From positions 1 to 40,262 of the forward strand of contig CAMYUW010000023.1 of NCBI GenBank assembly GCA_947302275.1: 40,262 nt of DNA, read 5' to 3'. The DNA comes from an uncultured Prevotellaceae bacterium (lineage in GTDB: Bacteria; Bacteroidota; Bacteroidia; Bacteroidales; Muribaculaceae). Position 1 is the first letter of the stretch, and every line of letters begins with the position of its first letter. A model generated the notes under the pieces. It was given only the letters and a program-made list of their open reading frames with translations. It was not told where the DNA came from and did not search any database. Both the position numbers and the translations under genes were made by a program. Positions 26,112-34,872 of this stretch are shown here, piece after piece.

Positions 26112-26819
26112 TCACTCGAGGCGGGCCGCAGCGAGGGTAAATAGAGATACAGTGACCCCAGGGATGCTTTTAAGCAGGCTGGCGCACACAGTGAGTGTGG
26201 AGCCTGTGGTGATGACGTCGTCAACGAGCAGGATATGTTTGCCGGCCAAGAGGTCGGCATTGTTTTTTAAGGCATAGTTTCCCTGGATGTTCTGCCAACG
26301 TTCCATAGCCCCCTTGTGGGTCTGGGTGGAGTGGGGGCGGATGGCTTTCAACGCATCGATATATGGAATGTTAAGGGCCGAAGCGATTCCGCGGGCAAGG
26401 TATTCGCTCTGGTTGTATCCACGGCGGGCGAGTTTGCTGCGGTGTAGGGGCACTGCCGTCACCATATCGATACCTTCAAAAAAGTGACTATCTTCCATGT
26501 CGTGCACTGCACGGCTGGCAAGCCAATGTCCCATCTTGGGCAACCCATGGTATTTGATATCATGCAAAATGGATGAATAGGGCGCCCCTTTCTCGTAAAA
26601 GAAATAGGCGGTGGCTCGTTCAACGGGCACTTTTCCCGCAAAGTGTTGCTCCATGGTGTTGAATTCCACTTCCTCAAATCGTGTGCGGGGCAAATTGGCA
26701 AAGCATTGGCGGCACAGCCACAACTCATCGCCGTCAAGTGCTTTACCGCACACAGGGCAGATGCGTGGCATCACCACGTCGGCTGCTGCGTTAATCCATT
26801 GTTTAATCGTCTTCAACAT
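26112..26819 (-). CDS. ComF family phosphoribosyltransferase-like protein
   Basis: This 235-residue cytoplasmic protein has an N-terminal zinc finger with C21, C24, C36 and C39 (CPVC...CRQC) and a C-terminal PRTase domain with the PRPP-loop ILLVDDVITTGST. ComF-type proteins are associated with DNA uptake and single-strand DNA processing in competent bacteria; the role here is unproven. Its start overlaps the end of recX by 17 bases, so it is the last gene of the patatin-recX-comF operon. It is convergent with the acyltransferase gene. Confidence 0.93.
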   Translation of the reverse strand: MLKTIKQWINAAADVVMPRICPVCGKALDGDELWLCRQCFANLPRTRFEEVEFNTMEQHFAGKVPVERATAYFFYEKGAPYSSILHDIKYHGLPKMGHWLASRAVHDMEDSHFFEGIDMVTAVPLHRSKLARRGYNQSEYLARGIASALNIPYIDALKAIRPHSTQTHKGAMERWQNIQGNYALKNNADLLAGKHILLVDDVITTGSTLTVCASLLKSIPGVTVSLFTLAAARLE

Positions 26820-27297
26820 CGATGTGTGCTACTTGATGGACACAATCACTGGCCAGCGATGCCTCAAAGCCCCTGGAAGCGGCAAAGCGCATCATAGCAG
26901 CCCAAGCAGAGCGTGGATCACGGCCTTTGACTGAACTCCACTTGCTCCGTAACAACTCGATGAGTCGCTCACGGTAGGCCTCATCATCAATAGCTGTGAT
27001 GGCGTTTTCAATCACTTCAGAGGGAATCCCTTTCTGCCTCAGCTGGTGGGCAATCTTGATTCTTCCCCAGCCATTAAAGGCGAACTTGTCCTTGACAAAT
27101 GCCACAGCAAAGCGTTTCTCGTCGAGAAAGCCCTGTTCGATAAGTTTATCCAGAATGCGATGCACATCATCTCCACAAATTCCCCATTTCAGCAACTTGG
27201 TGCGGATGTCACCTGGCGCCTGCTCGCTGCGGGCGCACAAAGCCGCAGCCCTGTTCATCGCTTGGGCCGGGGAAATGGGTAGCCGCTGGTTATTCAT
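26803..27297 (-). CDS. recX: regulatory protein RecX
   Basis: This 164-residue helical-repeat protein modulates RecA filaments. RecX signatures are CARSEQAPGDIRTKLLKWG, LIEQGFLDEKRFAVAFVKDKF and GRIKIAHQLRQKGIPSEVIENA. I chose ATG 27297, which overlaps the patatin stop by 8 bases (ATGAATAA) and fits the family length; a longer frame starting at 27357 runs deep into the patatin gene. recX is 13 kb from recA, so the two are not co-transcribed. Confidence 0.93.
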   Translation of the reverse strand: MNNQRLPISPAQAMNRAAALCARSEQAPGDIRTKLLKWGICGDDVHRILDKLIEQGFLDEKRFAVAFVKDKFAFNGWGRIKIAHQLRQKGIPSEVIENAITAIDDEAYRERLIELLRSKWSSVKGRDPRSAWAAMMRFAASRGFEASLASDCVHQVAHIDVEDD

Positions 27298-28183
27298 GAG
27301 ATGCTGCAGGTGTGGCTGGCTCGTCGTCGTCAGCCAGGAATTTCTTGAGGTCATCAAGCCTCTTGAGCGCTTCTTCGCGCCCTTGTTGATAGACGCGGTT
27401 CATCTCCTTGGGGTCATGTGTCGTGCGGCTTACATCCAGTGGTTTCGAGGGCCTGAATACAAAAGCGGTGCCCTTGCGCTCCTGTTCTCTCACTTGCTGC
27501 ACCTGCATGTTGTATAGGGCGGGGCGCTTCATGAGGGCCTCAATCACTTTGGGATACTTGCGTAGCATCGGCTTCATCAGCCACATGCCATGTTCAGCCG
27601 TTTTACGGTAGCCGTCTTCGCGTGTGAGAATGACGACATTGCGGGTAAATCCCTTGTCCATCATGAACTTTAACGGGATATTGTCAGCAAGTCCGCCATC
27701 GAGCAGCAAGTGGCCGCCCACCTCAACCGGTTGGGCTACTATCGGCATGGATGCCGAGGCACGGATCCATTCAAAGAAATCATCGTTGACATGATCCAGC
27801 CGCTGGTACACGCCCTCACCGGTGTTGACGTCAAAACATACCGCATAGCACTCCATCGGCGACTCCTCGAACGCGTTGTAATCGAATATATCGTAATGTG
27901 TCGGCACCAGGTGATAAGCAAACCAGGCATTGTAGTAGTTGCCCGTTTTCAACAGTGACTTGATACCGCTGTAGCGGCTGTCCTTAGCAAAGCGCACGTT
28001 GTAACGCAAAGCCCGACCGATTTGCCCGGACTTGTAATTGCATCCGAAAGCGATGCCTGCCGACACCCCCACCATGCCGTCCAGATAAATATGGTTTTCC
28101 ATGAGCACATCCAGAATGCCGGAGGTGTACATGCCGCGCATACCTCCGCCTTCCAGCACTATGCCCGTTTTGCCAGTTGCCAT
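27290..28183 (-). CDS. patatin-like phospholipase
   Basis: This 297-residue Ser-Asp dyad lipid hydrolase has the oxyanion motif EGGGMRG near residue 11, the nucleophile elbow GVSAG (S41) and the dyad aspartate D162 in DGGLADN. There is no signal peptide, so a cytoplasmic or peripheral role is likely. The DUF6363-like tail after residue 200 is typical of the RssA/YjjU type. It is the first gene of an operon with recX and comF and has a strong promoter. Confidence 0.93.
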   Translation of the reverse strand: MATGKTGIVLEGGGMRGMYTSGILDVLMENHIYLDGMVGVSAGIAFGCNYKSGQIGRALRYNVRFAKDSRYSGIKSLLKTGNYYNAWFAYHLVPTHYDIFDYNAFEESPMECYAVCFDVNTGEGVYQRLDHVNDDFFEWIRASASMPIVAQPVEVGGHLLLDGGLADNIPLKFMMDKGFTRNVVILTREDGYRKTAEHGMWLMKPMLRKYPKVIEALMKRPALYNMQVQQVREQERKGTAFVFRPSKPLDVSRTTHDPKEMNRVYQQGREEALKRLDDLKKFLADDDEPATPAASHE

Positions 28184-28215
28184 AGTTGAAATATTAGTTT
28201 AACAGGTTAATCACG

Positions 28216-28246
28216 GCAAAGTTAATGAATTATTTTGATATAGCAA
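28216..28246 (-). promoter_or_regulatory. promoter of the patatin-recX-comF operon
   Basis: On the minus strand TTG (28246-28244), a 19-base spacer and TAACTTTGC (28224-28216) give a full consensus promoter. The leader is about 25 bases. Confidence 0.85.
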
Positions 28247-28359
28247 ATTTCTACAATGTCATATCCGGAGGACGGCCAGTGAAGACGTGCTTCATGCCAC
28301 TTTAACAAGTTTTTTATATTTTTCTTGGCAATCATGCATCCCAACCGCTGGATTTTTGC

Positions 28360-28368
28360 TAATTTCGC
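28360..28368 (+). promoter_or_regulatory. possible -7 element of pyrE
   Basis: TAATTTCGC differs by one base from TAnnTTTGC and lies 27 bases before the pyrE start. No TTG at good distance was seen, so this is only a candidate. Confidence 0.35.
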
Positions 28369-28395
28369 CCATCTTTTCAACCTTTAATGACCAAA

Positions 28396-29049
28396 ATGAA
28401 AAAGTTAGATACCCTTCTAGCCGAAAAACTGATACAAATCAGTGCCATCAAGTTGCAGCCAGACAGCCCGTTCTCATGGGCTACCGGATGGAATTCCCCC
28501 ATCTATAGCGACCTGCGCATGACGTTGTCCTACCCCGAGGTGCGTAATCTCATCAAGGTGGAGATGGCGCGACTCATCATGGAGAACTTTGGTGATGCCC
28601 AGGTGATTGCAGGCATCGCAACCGGAGCTATCGCTCATGGAGCTCTCGTGGCCGATTCGCTGGCGTTACCGATGGTCTATGTCCGCTCGACTCCCAAGGA
28701 CCATGGCCTTGAGAACCTCATTGAGGGTGACATCAAGCCCGGAGAGAAAGTTGTTCTTATCGAGGATCAGCTCTCGACGGGAAATAATTGCTTGAAGTGC
28801 CTTAATACCGTGCGTGAAGCCGGAGGTATCGTGCTGGGAGTAGTGGTAATCTTTGACTACCAGTTCTCGGCAGCATCCAAGGGCCTCAAGCGAGCCAAGT
28901 TGCCCATGATCACGCTGACCAATTTTGAGACAATGCTTGATGTGGCCATCGACAATGGTAAGATTTCCCAAGCTGATGCTGAAACTTTGCAGCAATGGCA
29001 CAGCGATCCTGAAAACTGGACTCCAGCCGGCTTTGATGCCGTTGATTGA
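28396..29049 (+). CDS. pyrE: orotate phosphoribosyltransferase
   Basis: This 217-residue enzyme joins orotate to PRPP to form OMP in pyrimidine synthesis. The N-terminal hood KLQPDSPFSWATGWNSPIYSD and AGIATGAIAHG are conserved. YVRSTPKDHG is the mobile loop and VVLIEDQLSTGNN the PRPP-binding motif. I prefer ATG 28396 (MKKLDTLLAEKL), though ATG 28387 is also in frame. An SRPBCC gene follows after 51 bases, an order familiar from Bacteroidales. Confidence 0.95.
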   Translation: MKKLDTLLAEKLIQISAIKLQPDSPFSWATGWNSPIYSDLRMTLSYPEVRNLIKVEMARLIMENFGDAQVIAGIATGAIAHGALVADSLALPMVYVRSTPKDHGLENLIEGDIKPGEKVVLIEDQLSTGNNCLKCLNTVREAGGIVLGVVVIFDYQFSAASKGLKRAKLPMITLTNFETMLDVAIDNGKISQADAETLQQWHSDPENWTPAGFDAVD

Positions 29050-29100
29050 GAGATTGGCTATAGGTGACATGCTAATGAATTTCAACTAACAAAATTAAAT

Positions 29101-29544
29101 ATGGAATCATTCAAGAGTAATCCTCACGCCATCGCTTGCGATGCCGCTACCATTTACAGCAAACTCATCAATCCCTCGCTCATCAAGAGCCAGATTGACG
29201 CTCATGCCGATCAGATTAATGAGGAGGCGCGTCAGCACTTGGATGCCGTTAGGTTTGAAGAGGATTCAATCGCCATCAAGTCGCCCATGGGGGAAGTGGT
29301 CCTGGCGCTCGACCAAGAGAACAGCATTGAAGGCCAACGGGTTGTTTATACCGCATCGCAGTCCCCTGTGCCCGTCAATATGGTGATTAACCTGGAGCCG
29401 CAGCCCGATGACACGACGATGAGTACAGCCGAGTTGCAGTTGAGTCTGCCATTCTTTGTACGCAAGATGGTCGAGGGTCAGCTGCAGGAAGGCGCCGACC
29501 GCTTCGGCGAACTTCTCGCCCGTATCCCCTTTGACCGCTTGTAA
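29101..29544 (+). CDS. SRPBCC family (START/polyketide-cyclase fold) protein
   Basis: This 147-residue cytoplasmic protein has the pattern of the SRPBCC lipid- or ligand-binding fold: N-terminal strand SNPHAIACDAATIYSKLINPS, central antiparallel strands, and a long C-terminal helix (FFVRKMVEGQLQEGADRFGELLARIPF). The ligand is unknown. It is probably co-transcribed with pyrE, and a terminator follows. Confidence 0.8.
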   Translation: MESFKSNPHAIACDAATIYSKLINPSLIKSQIDAHADQINEEARQHLDAVRFEEDSIAIKSPMGEVVLALDQENSIEGQRVVYTASQSPVPVNMVINLEPQPDDTTMSTAELQLSLPFFVRKMVEGQLQEGADRFGELLARIPFDRL

Positions 29545-29575
29545 AGGACGGAATCGTTAAATATCTATAAGGGAT

Positions 29576-29604
29576 AACGCAATCGCTTGTGGTTGCGTTT
29601 TTTT
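29576..29604 (+). terminator. terminator of pyrE-SRPBCC unit
   Basis: AACGCAA and TTGCGTT form a 7-bp stem around a 10-base loop, followed by a run of seven T. It overlaps the promoter of the next gene. Confidence 0.75.
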
Positions 29605-29616
29605 GTGCTACCTTTG
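29587..29616 (+). promoter_or_regulatory. promoter of the GHL10-dockerin gene, inside the terminator
   Basis: TTG (29587-29589), a 19-base spacer and TACCTTTG (29609-29616) fit the consensus. The -33 TTG lies in the loop of the upstream terminator. Confidence 0.75.
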
Positions 29617-29659
29617 TGGTGTAAGTATATTTTAAGGATTAACTACAATTATTTAGGAT

Positions 29660-32215
29660 ATGAAACGATATGGCTCTACTTTATTGATTGTGATGTTGCT
29701 CGCGGCATGGATGATGCAGGCAATGGCCTACGGCATGCCCAAGCGAGAATTCCGCTCGGCATGGATTGCCACGGTATGGTGTCTTGACTGGCCCTCCCAA
29801 GGAGCCGGAGCCACAAAGCAGAAGGCTCAGATGGACCGGTTGCTGGACTCGCTGCAGGTCAACAATTTCAATGCGGTGAATTTCCAGGTTCGCTCGATGT
29901 GCGACGCGATGTATCAGTCGAGTATGGAGCCTTGGTCAAGTTACCTCACGGGCCAGCGTGGCCAGTATCCGGGGTTTGATCCGCTGCAGTATGTTGTGGA
30001 AGGTTGCCACAAGCGCGGTATGGAGTGCCATGCCTGGGTGAATCCCTACCGTTGGAGCACCGGCACTGACTGGAACACAGAACAGGACCGGGAACTCAAG
30101 GAGAACGGCTGGTTGCTCACCTATGGCTCGACCATTATCCTCGATCCGGGCCAGCAGCGCACCATCGATCGCATTGTTGCCGTGTGCAAGGAAATCATCA
30201 CCAATTATGACGTGGACGGTATCCTCTATGATGACTATTTCTATCCTCAGGGAATCCCCACCGATGCCACCGCCCAGGACTATGGGGAGTGGCAGGCATC
30301 GGGAACGGCGCTCTCGTTTGGCGACTGGCGCCGAGACAACGTCAACCGCATGGTTCAGGCTGTCTATGACATGATTCAGGAAACGCGTCCCGAGGTGCGT
30401 TACGGCATTTCTCCCGCCGGCGTAGCAGCTACCAGTTCGGCGGTGGCTAGCCAGTATGGTGTTGATCCGTGTCCCGCAGGCAGCGACTGGCAGTATAACG
30501 GCATTTTCAGCGACCCGCTGGCATGGCTGGCCGCCCAGAGCATCGACTATATTTCACCTCAGGTCTATTGGCCCATCGGTGCCACGGCCGATTATGGTAA
30601 AATCACGCCCTGGTGGGGAAAAGTGGCCGCCAAGTTTGAGCGTCAAGTCTATATCTCGTCGTCGATTTCATCGCTGACCAGTGCCTCGACCGACGTGCAG
30701 TATAAGGAATATGCCAACGAGGTGGAGCTCAACCGCACCAGTTCGCAGGATGGTAATCCTGGCGCGATTTTCTACTCCTGCAAGTACTTGTATGCCCTTA
30801 ACAGCTATTCGTTGGCTCATTATCTCAAAAATACTGTCTTTACTCATCCTGCCCTGCCGCCCGCGATGCCGTGGAAACAGGCCAGTGACCCAGGAGTGGT
30901 GAGCAATCTTGACCGTGCCGGAAACGACTTGACTTGGGATGGCCTTGACAATGTGCGCTATACGGTGTATGCGTTCCCCATTACGATGAACACCACTACA
31001 TTCACTGGCCAGATTGATTATCTGCTGGGGATGACCTACGAGCCGTCGTATAATATTCCGGAGGCTTATCGACAGGGCTACCAGTTTGCCGTTTGTGTGC
31101 TTGACCGACTTGGCAACGAGTGGGCACCCGCTTTCCTGAGTGTGGAGCTTGACCAGCTCGACAATCCCGTGCTCATTTCTCCCAGCGACGGCGCAACTGT
31201 GGACGCCCCTTTCAATTTTGCATGGCATCCGGTACTCGGCGCGACCAGCTTTCTTGTCGAACTGGCCAACAGCCCAGACTTCAGTTCTGTGCTGGAGAGT
31301 GTAAGGGTCACTGGAACCGAGGCCAGTGCGCTGCTTTTCAACAAACTCTCTCATGGTACAACCCAATACTGGCGTGTGCAGTCGTGTGCCGACAGTTGCT
31401 ACAGTGGTGTGAGTGAGGTGCGCGCTTTCACGCCGATGTTGCTCACGATTATATCACCTGCCGACGGCAGTGAAGACTTGGAAGTGCCTGTCACCGTCGA
31501 GTGGTACACCTGTGGCAGCGATCAGGAAGCGACACTCCAGGTAGCAAGTGACGATGCCTTTACCCATGTAGTGTTCACTGGCGCTTCGGCCACCGGGTCA
31601 CTGATTGTCCCCGACGAGTTGCTTGAGCCGGGCAATACTTATTTTGCCCGCGTCCAGCTTACCATCGATGGCGTGTCAATGACCAGCAACGTGGTACGTT
31701 TCTCGGTGGCTCATGCAGCAGCACGTTTTGCCGTGCCCGTCGATGGCGGTGTACTTTGCAAGGGTGAGCACATCACGCTCAGGCCCCAGACGTGGGCCAC
31801 CTCCTATGTTATAGAAGTTTCCAACAGCGAGACCACCTGGGGACGCTCACGCTTCATCGAGACCTTGAAAAACGGCCAGTATGCAACCACGCTGCCCGCT
31901 GAGGAAATCAAAGTCAATAACAAATTGATGGAGGACGGAGCTACCTATTATGCCCGCTGCAAGACTGGCTATCAGGATTTTGACGGTAACAGCCACATGA
32001 CCAGCTATGGCCCGGTTATCAGCTTCGTCTATAAGGAGACTGCTTCGATGGCAGGTGACGTTAACGGTGACGGCGAGGTAAACATTGCTGATATAAACGC
32101 CTTGATCGATATGATTTTGAGCAGTAATACCGACGTCTCGGGTGACGTTAACAATGACGGCGAAGTCAACATCGCCGACGTCAATGCCGTCATCGACCTC
32201 ATCCTCAACACGTAA
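29660..32215 (+). CDS. GHL10-type glycoside hydrolase-like protein with C-terminal dockerin
   Basis: This 851-residue exported protein has a signal peptide (about 1-23). Residues 27 to about 390 form a glycosyl-hydrolase-like TIM barrel of the GHL10/DUF187 family (REFRSAWIATVWCLDWPS, NFQVRSMCDAMYQSSMEPWS, CHAWVNPYRW, DGILYDDYFYP, YISPQVYWPIG). Several FN3-like or carbohydrate-binding-like domains follow (ISPSDGATVDAPFNFAWHPV, ISPADGSEDLEVPVTVEWYT). Residues 796-851 hold two dockerin-type calcium-binding repeats (DVNGDGEVNIADINALID and DVNNDGEVNIADVNAVID). GHL10 proteins act on glycans, some on peptidoglycan- or alginate-like material; the substrate here is unknown. It ends in the dockerin and not in a T9SS tail. 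It has its own promoter. Confidence 0.88.
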   Translation: MKRYGSTLLIVMLLAAWMMQAMAYGMPKREFRSAWIATVWCLDWPSQGAGATKQKAQMDRLLDSLQVNNFNAVNFQVRSMCDAMYQSSMEPWSSYLTGQRGQYPGFDPLQYVVEGCHKRGMECHAWVNPYRWSTGTDWNTEQDRELKENGWLLTYGSTIILDPGQQRTIDRIVAVCKEIITNYDVDGILYDDYFYPQGIPTDATAQDYGEWQASGTALSFGDWRRDNVNRMVQAVYDMIQETRPEVRYGISPAGVAATSSAVASQYGVDPCPAGSDWQYNGIFSDPLAWLAAQSIDYISPQVYWPIGATADYGKITPWWGKVAAKFERQVYISSSISSLTSASTDVQYKEYANEVELNRTSSQDGNPGAIFYSCKYLYALNSYSLAHYLKNTVFTHPALPPAMPWKQASDPGVVSNLDRAGNDLTWDGLDNVRYTVYAFPITMNTTTFTGQIDYLLGMTYEPSYNIPEAYRQGYQFAVCVLDRLGNEWAPAFLSVELDQLDNPVLISPSDGATVDAPFNFAWHPVLGATSFLVELANSPDFSSVLESVRVTGTEASALLFNKLSHGTTQYWRVQSCADSCYSGVSEVRAFTPMLLTIISPADGSEDLEVPVTVEWYTCGSDQEATLQVASDDAFTHVVFTGASATGSLIVPDELLEPGNTYFARVQLTIDGVSMTSNVVRFSVAHAAARFAVPVDGGVLCKGEHITLRPQTWATSYVIEVSNSETTWGRSRFIETLKNGQYATTLPAEEIKVNNKLMEDGATYYARCKTGYQDFDGNSHMTSYGPVISFVYKETASMAGDVNGDGEVNIADINALIDMILSSNTDVSGDVNNDGEVNIADVNAVIDLILNT

Positions 32216-32267
32216 GATATTTTGACTTTACATGTAAGTCTTGTAATAACACTTAAACAATTCGATT

Positions 32268-33944
32268 ATGGAATTGAAAAGAACATTTCATCCAGTTGGT
32301 CAAGGCGCTTTTTTTACAGAGCGTTTCTATAATGATAGCAAGGACGGATATAACTCTACAATAGTGTATGATTGCGGGTCTCTTTCATCAAGAAAAATGC
32401 TATATCATGAAATAGAAGAATTCAAAAAAGAGCAAAAGGACAAAAGTCCTCATCCTTTTAATCTCTTATTCATCTCCCATTTTGATGCTGATCATGTCAA
32501 TGGGTTAAAAAAACTTATAGTGAATGAGATTGCAGATTCTACTTTAATTGAAGAACTTGCTAAAACTTATAATGTGTCTCTTAATCAGATTGAAACTTTG
32601 ATAAGAGTATATCTTATAACGAGGTACCCTGAGGAAAAAGCGTTTATTTCTGATTCCCATGTTGACGCTCTATATGAGGAATACTCAATTGAGAAATCTC
32701 TTGTTGAGGATTTGGTTCAAAAGTATTTTTTTTTCAAGAAGTATCATGAAATTAAAGAGCATAGATTTAAAATTTTTAGATGGACCCAAACAGATGTGAA
32801 TAGTGTTGGTGGCCCTAATCAATATCAATTCGTAGATGAGTTTCTCGGAAAACAAAAAATGAATAAGGAGCGTGAGCATATAGCGGTGATAGTGCCTTTT
32901 CTTTTTCCTCATTTGATTAGAATCTTATTGCCAGAGATGGAAAATGAATTATCAGAGGATACATTTGAGGCCCTTAGAGCCCTTTTTCGTTCTGAAATTA
33001 AAGTCATTGGAGTGGATTATAATGACTTCACTGATGGTTATGTAGATTTTTATAGAAATGATATTTTCAAAGAAGAATTATATGAAGATGAATTCAGAAC
33101 AATAAGGAGTTTTCAAAAAATAAAAGTATGTGAAACTGAAAAAGGAGAAGAATGTTGGTACTATATGCCCTTCAACACTATTGTTGATAAAGGACAAGAA
33201 GAAAAGTTTTTAGTGGAACTTTTTATGGCCCTAAAAAGGTCATCTGGCAAAATCGGTAATTGGTTCAGAAATAGCGAGGGCGATTTGTATGATATTAAGA
33301 ATAATAAGTGTATTGAGAAGATAAGGTACTTCCTAATGGATGGTGTATCTGAGTTATTTTCTGATCCAGATATTGTACCTGATTTGATAGAACTTCTAAG
33401 GCGTCTGTATAAACAAGGTTGTTCCGGCATTAAGGGCGTATCTGTTTCCGCTATAAATGTCAACTCGTTAAATGTCCTGTCATTTAGTTCAAATGATTTG
33501 AAAAAGAACTTGTTAATAAATCAAAGTTCTTTTACATATAAGCTATTAGAAGACTCCTCTCTTGAACCATTAAGTGAATTAATAAAAAGAGTGGCATTTG
33601 AGCATCAGATTTATGACTACAATGAGTATATGAGTTTTTTTAACTTTAGTTGTCTTTATACAGGAGATTGTGTGATGGAAAAACACTTTTTCGATTGGAT
33701 TTATTATCTTTCAAAAAGAGTTCTTAAGTCAACAATTGGTCTCTTACAGATACCTCATCATGGCAGCCAACACAATTATAATAATCAAATACAAGAGGCT
33801 CCGATATTCTCATCTTTCGTGAACTTTAAAAAAGGCAATCAATATACGTTTGCTAAAGAAATAGACTCTTTAGCCAAAAATATTCCTTGTTTTGAAGTTA
33901 CACAGGAAGAACAATCAAGATTTAAACAAATGATAAGATGGTGA
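32268..33944 (+). CDS. AT-rich metallo-beta-lactamase-fold protein
   Basis: This 558-residue cytoplasmic protein has an MBL hydrolase fold split by a long insertion. The N-terminal part reads HPVGQGAFFTERF...STIVYDCGS, then ISHFDADHVNGL with the metal motif HxDxDH (H71, D73, D75, H76). LYTGD (near 462) and QIPHHGSQHNYN (near 497) supply the later metal-site residues and resemble the ComEC-type C-terminal MBL. The roughly 380 residues between are not recognised. The gene is strikingly AT-rich with AAA/ATA/AAT-heavy codons, unlike all neighbours, and sits beside a toxin-antitoxin pair, so recent horizontal gain is likely. MBL proteins of this kind occur in some defence operons, but nothing here proves that. 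It begins 53 bases after the dockerin gene. Confidence 0.75.
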   Translation: MELKRTFHPVGQGAFFTERFYNDSKDGYNSTIVYDCGSLSSRKMLYHEIEEFKKEQKDKSPHPFNLLFISHFDADHVNGLKKLIVNEIADSTLIEELAKTYNVSLNQIETLIRVYLITRYPEEKAFISDSHVDALYEEYSIEKSLVEDLVQKYFFFKKYHEIKEHRFKIFRWTQTDVNSVGGPNQYQFVDEFLGKQKMNKEREHIAVIVPFLFPHLIRILLPEMENELSEDTFEALRALFRSEIKVIGVDYNDFTDGYVDFYRNDIFKEELYEDEFRTIRSFQKIKVCETEKGEECWYYMPFNTIVDKGQEEKFLVELFMALKRSSGKIGNWFRNSEGDLYDIKNNKCIEKIRYFLMDGVSELFSDPDIVPDLIELLRRLYKQGCSGIKGVSVSAINVNSLNVLSFSSNDLKKNLLINQSSFTYKLLEDSSLEPLSELIKRVAFEHQIYDYNEYMSFFNFSCLYTGDCVMEKHFFDWIYYLSKRVLKSTIGLLQIPHHGSQHNYNNQIQEAPIFSSFVNFKKGNQYTFAKEIDSLAKNIPCFEVTQEEQSRFKQMIRW

Positions 33945-34013
33945 ATTTAGAAGAAATAAGTATTTGGATTGTAAAGATATAAATAAACTTTCTTAAAATT
34001 TGCGTCATTTTGC

Positions 34014-34057
34014 TTGCATGATAAAATAAAATGTAGTTATTTTGCAGTCATAATGAC
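34014..34057 (+). promoter_or_regulatory. promoter and operator-like palindrome of the toxin-antitoxin pair
   Basis: TTG (34014-34016), a 20-base spacer and TTATTTTGC (34037-34045, one mismatch) form a likely promoter. The 11-base palindrome GTCATAATGAC at 34047-34057 covers the predicted transcription start and is a good candidate site for antitoxin autorepression. Confidence 0.6.
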
Positions 34058-34076
34058 GTAAATTTATTTCAAGATT

Positions 34077-34367
34077 ATGGCACAAGTATCGATGACAGTC
34101 CGCATGGACGCTGGTTTAAAGGCTGCGTTTGACGAGTTGTGTGCGCAGTTTGGCATGAGTGTGAACACGGCAATGAATATCTTTGCAAAGGCCGTAGTCC
34201 GAGAGCGCGCCATCCCCTTTGAAATCAAGGCCGCCAAAGGAGATGTGACAACACGTGGCATGGAAGCATTTAAAGTCATTAGGGCTCAAGCCGAAAATGG
34301 CCAATTGCCCGATATGACCTTAGATGAAATCAACGAGGAAATAAGATTGTCACGCTCTGGGAAATGA
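34077..34367 (+). CDS. RelB/DinJ family antitoxin
   Basis: This 96-residue ribbon-helix-helix antitoxin has the strand VSMTVRMDAGLKAAFDELCAQFGMS followed by VNTAMNIFAKAVVRERAIPFEI, the classic DinJ N-terminal dimer and helix pattern. Its C-terminal half should wrap the toxin. It overlaps the toxin gene by 4 bases (ATGA), the usual coupling. Autorepression through the upstream palindrome is likely by family precedent. Confidence 0.9.
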   Translation: MAQVSMTVRMDAGLKAAFDELCAQFGMSVNTAMNIFAKAVVRERAIPFEIKAAKGDVTTRGMEAFKVIRAQAENGQLPDMTLDEINEEIRLSRSGK

Positions 34368-34777
34368 AAGTATTTGCAGTATTAGACACCAATGTCATTG
34401 TGTCCGCATTGATATCAAGAAATTCGGATGCTGCCACTGTAAAAGTATTTCAACATCTGCTGAAAAAGGACTTGACCGCACTTTATAATGATGATATTTT
34501 GAAAGAATATCATGACGTATTATTACGCCCCAAATTTAGAATAGATAAGGAACTCATTCTTGATTTGTATGAGTTTATCAAACAGGAAGGCGTCTCTTCG
34601 AAACGTATTCACAGTGACGAGTCGTTTCCTGACCCCAAAGATATTGTTTTCTATGAGGTGGCACTTTCCAAGGAGAATGCTTTTCTAGTGACAGGCAATA
34701 TCAAGCACTTTCCCAAGAAGCCCATTGTGGTAACCCCTGCCGAAATGCTGGAGATCCTGCAATCCCAGGAAAAGTAG
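34364..34777 (+). CDS. PIN-domain toxin (COG1569-type)
   Basis: This 137-residue PIN-fold ribonuclease toxin carries VLDTNVIVSAL at the N-terminus (first acidic residue D8), then LLRPKF, ESFPDPKD and a late TGNIKHFP segment, matching the putative toxin PIN family. It presumably cleaves RNA with Mg or Mn. It is coupled to the DinJ-like antitoxin. DinJ relatives more often partner RelE/YafQ-type toxins, so the pair is of mixed type. Confidence 0.88.
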   Translation: MKVFAVLDTNVIVSALISRNSDAATVKVFQHLLKKDLTALYNDDILKEYHDVLLRPKFRIDKELILDLYEFIKQEGVSSKRIHSDESFPDPKDIVFYEVALSKENAFLVTGNIKHFPKKPIVVTPAEMLEILQSQEK

Positions 34778-34872
34778 CATTATTGGTTCTCAGAGTATCA
34801 AAGATTACGGTTTATTCGGTTGGCTGTTGCTCGTCGAATAAGCTGTTATCATTACGTAGCCGATCAATATCG

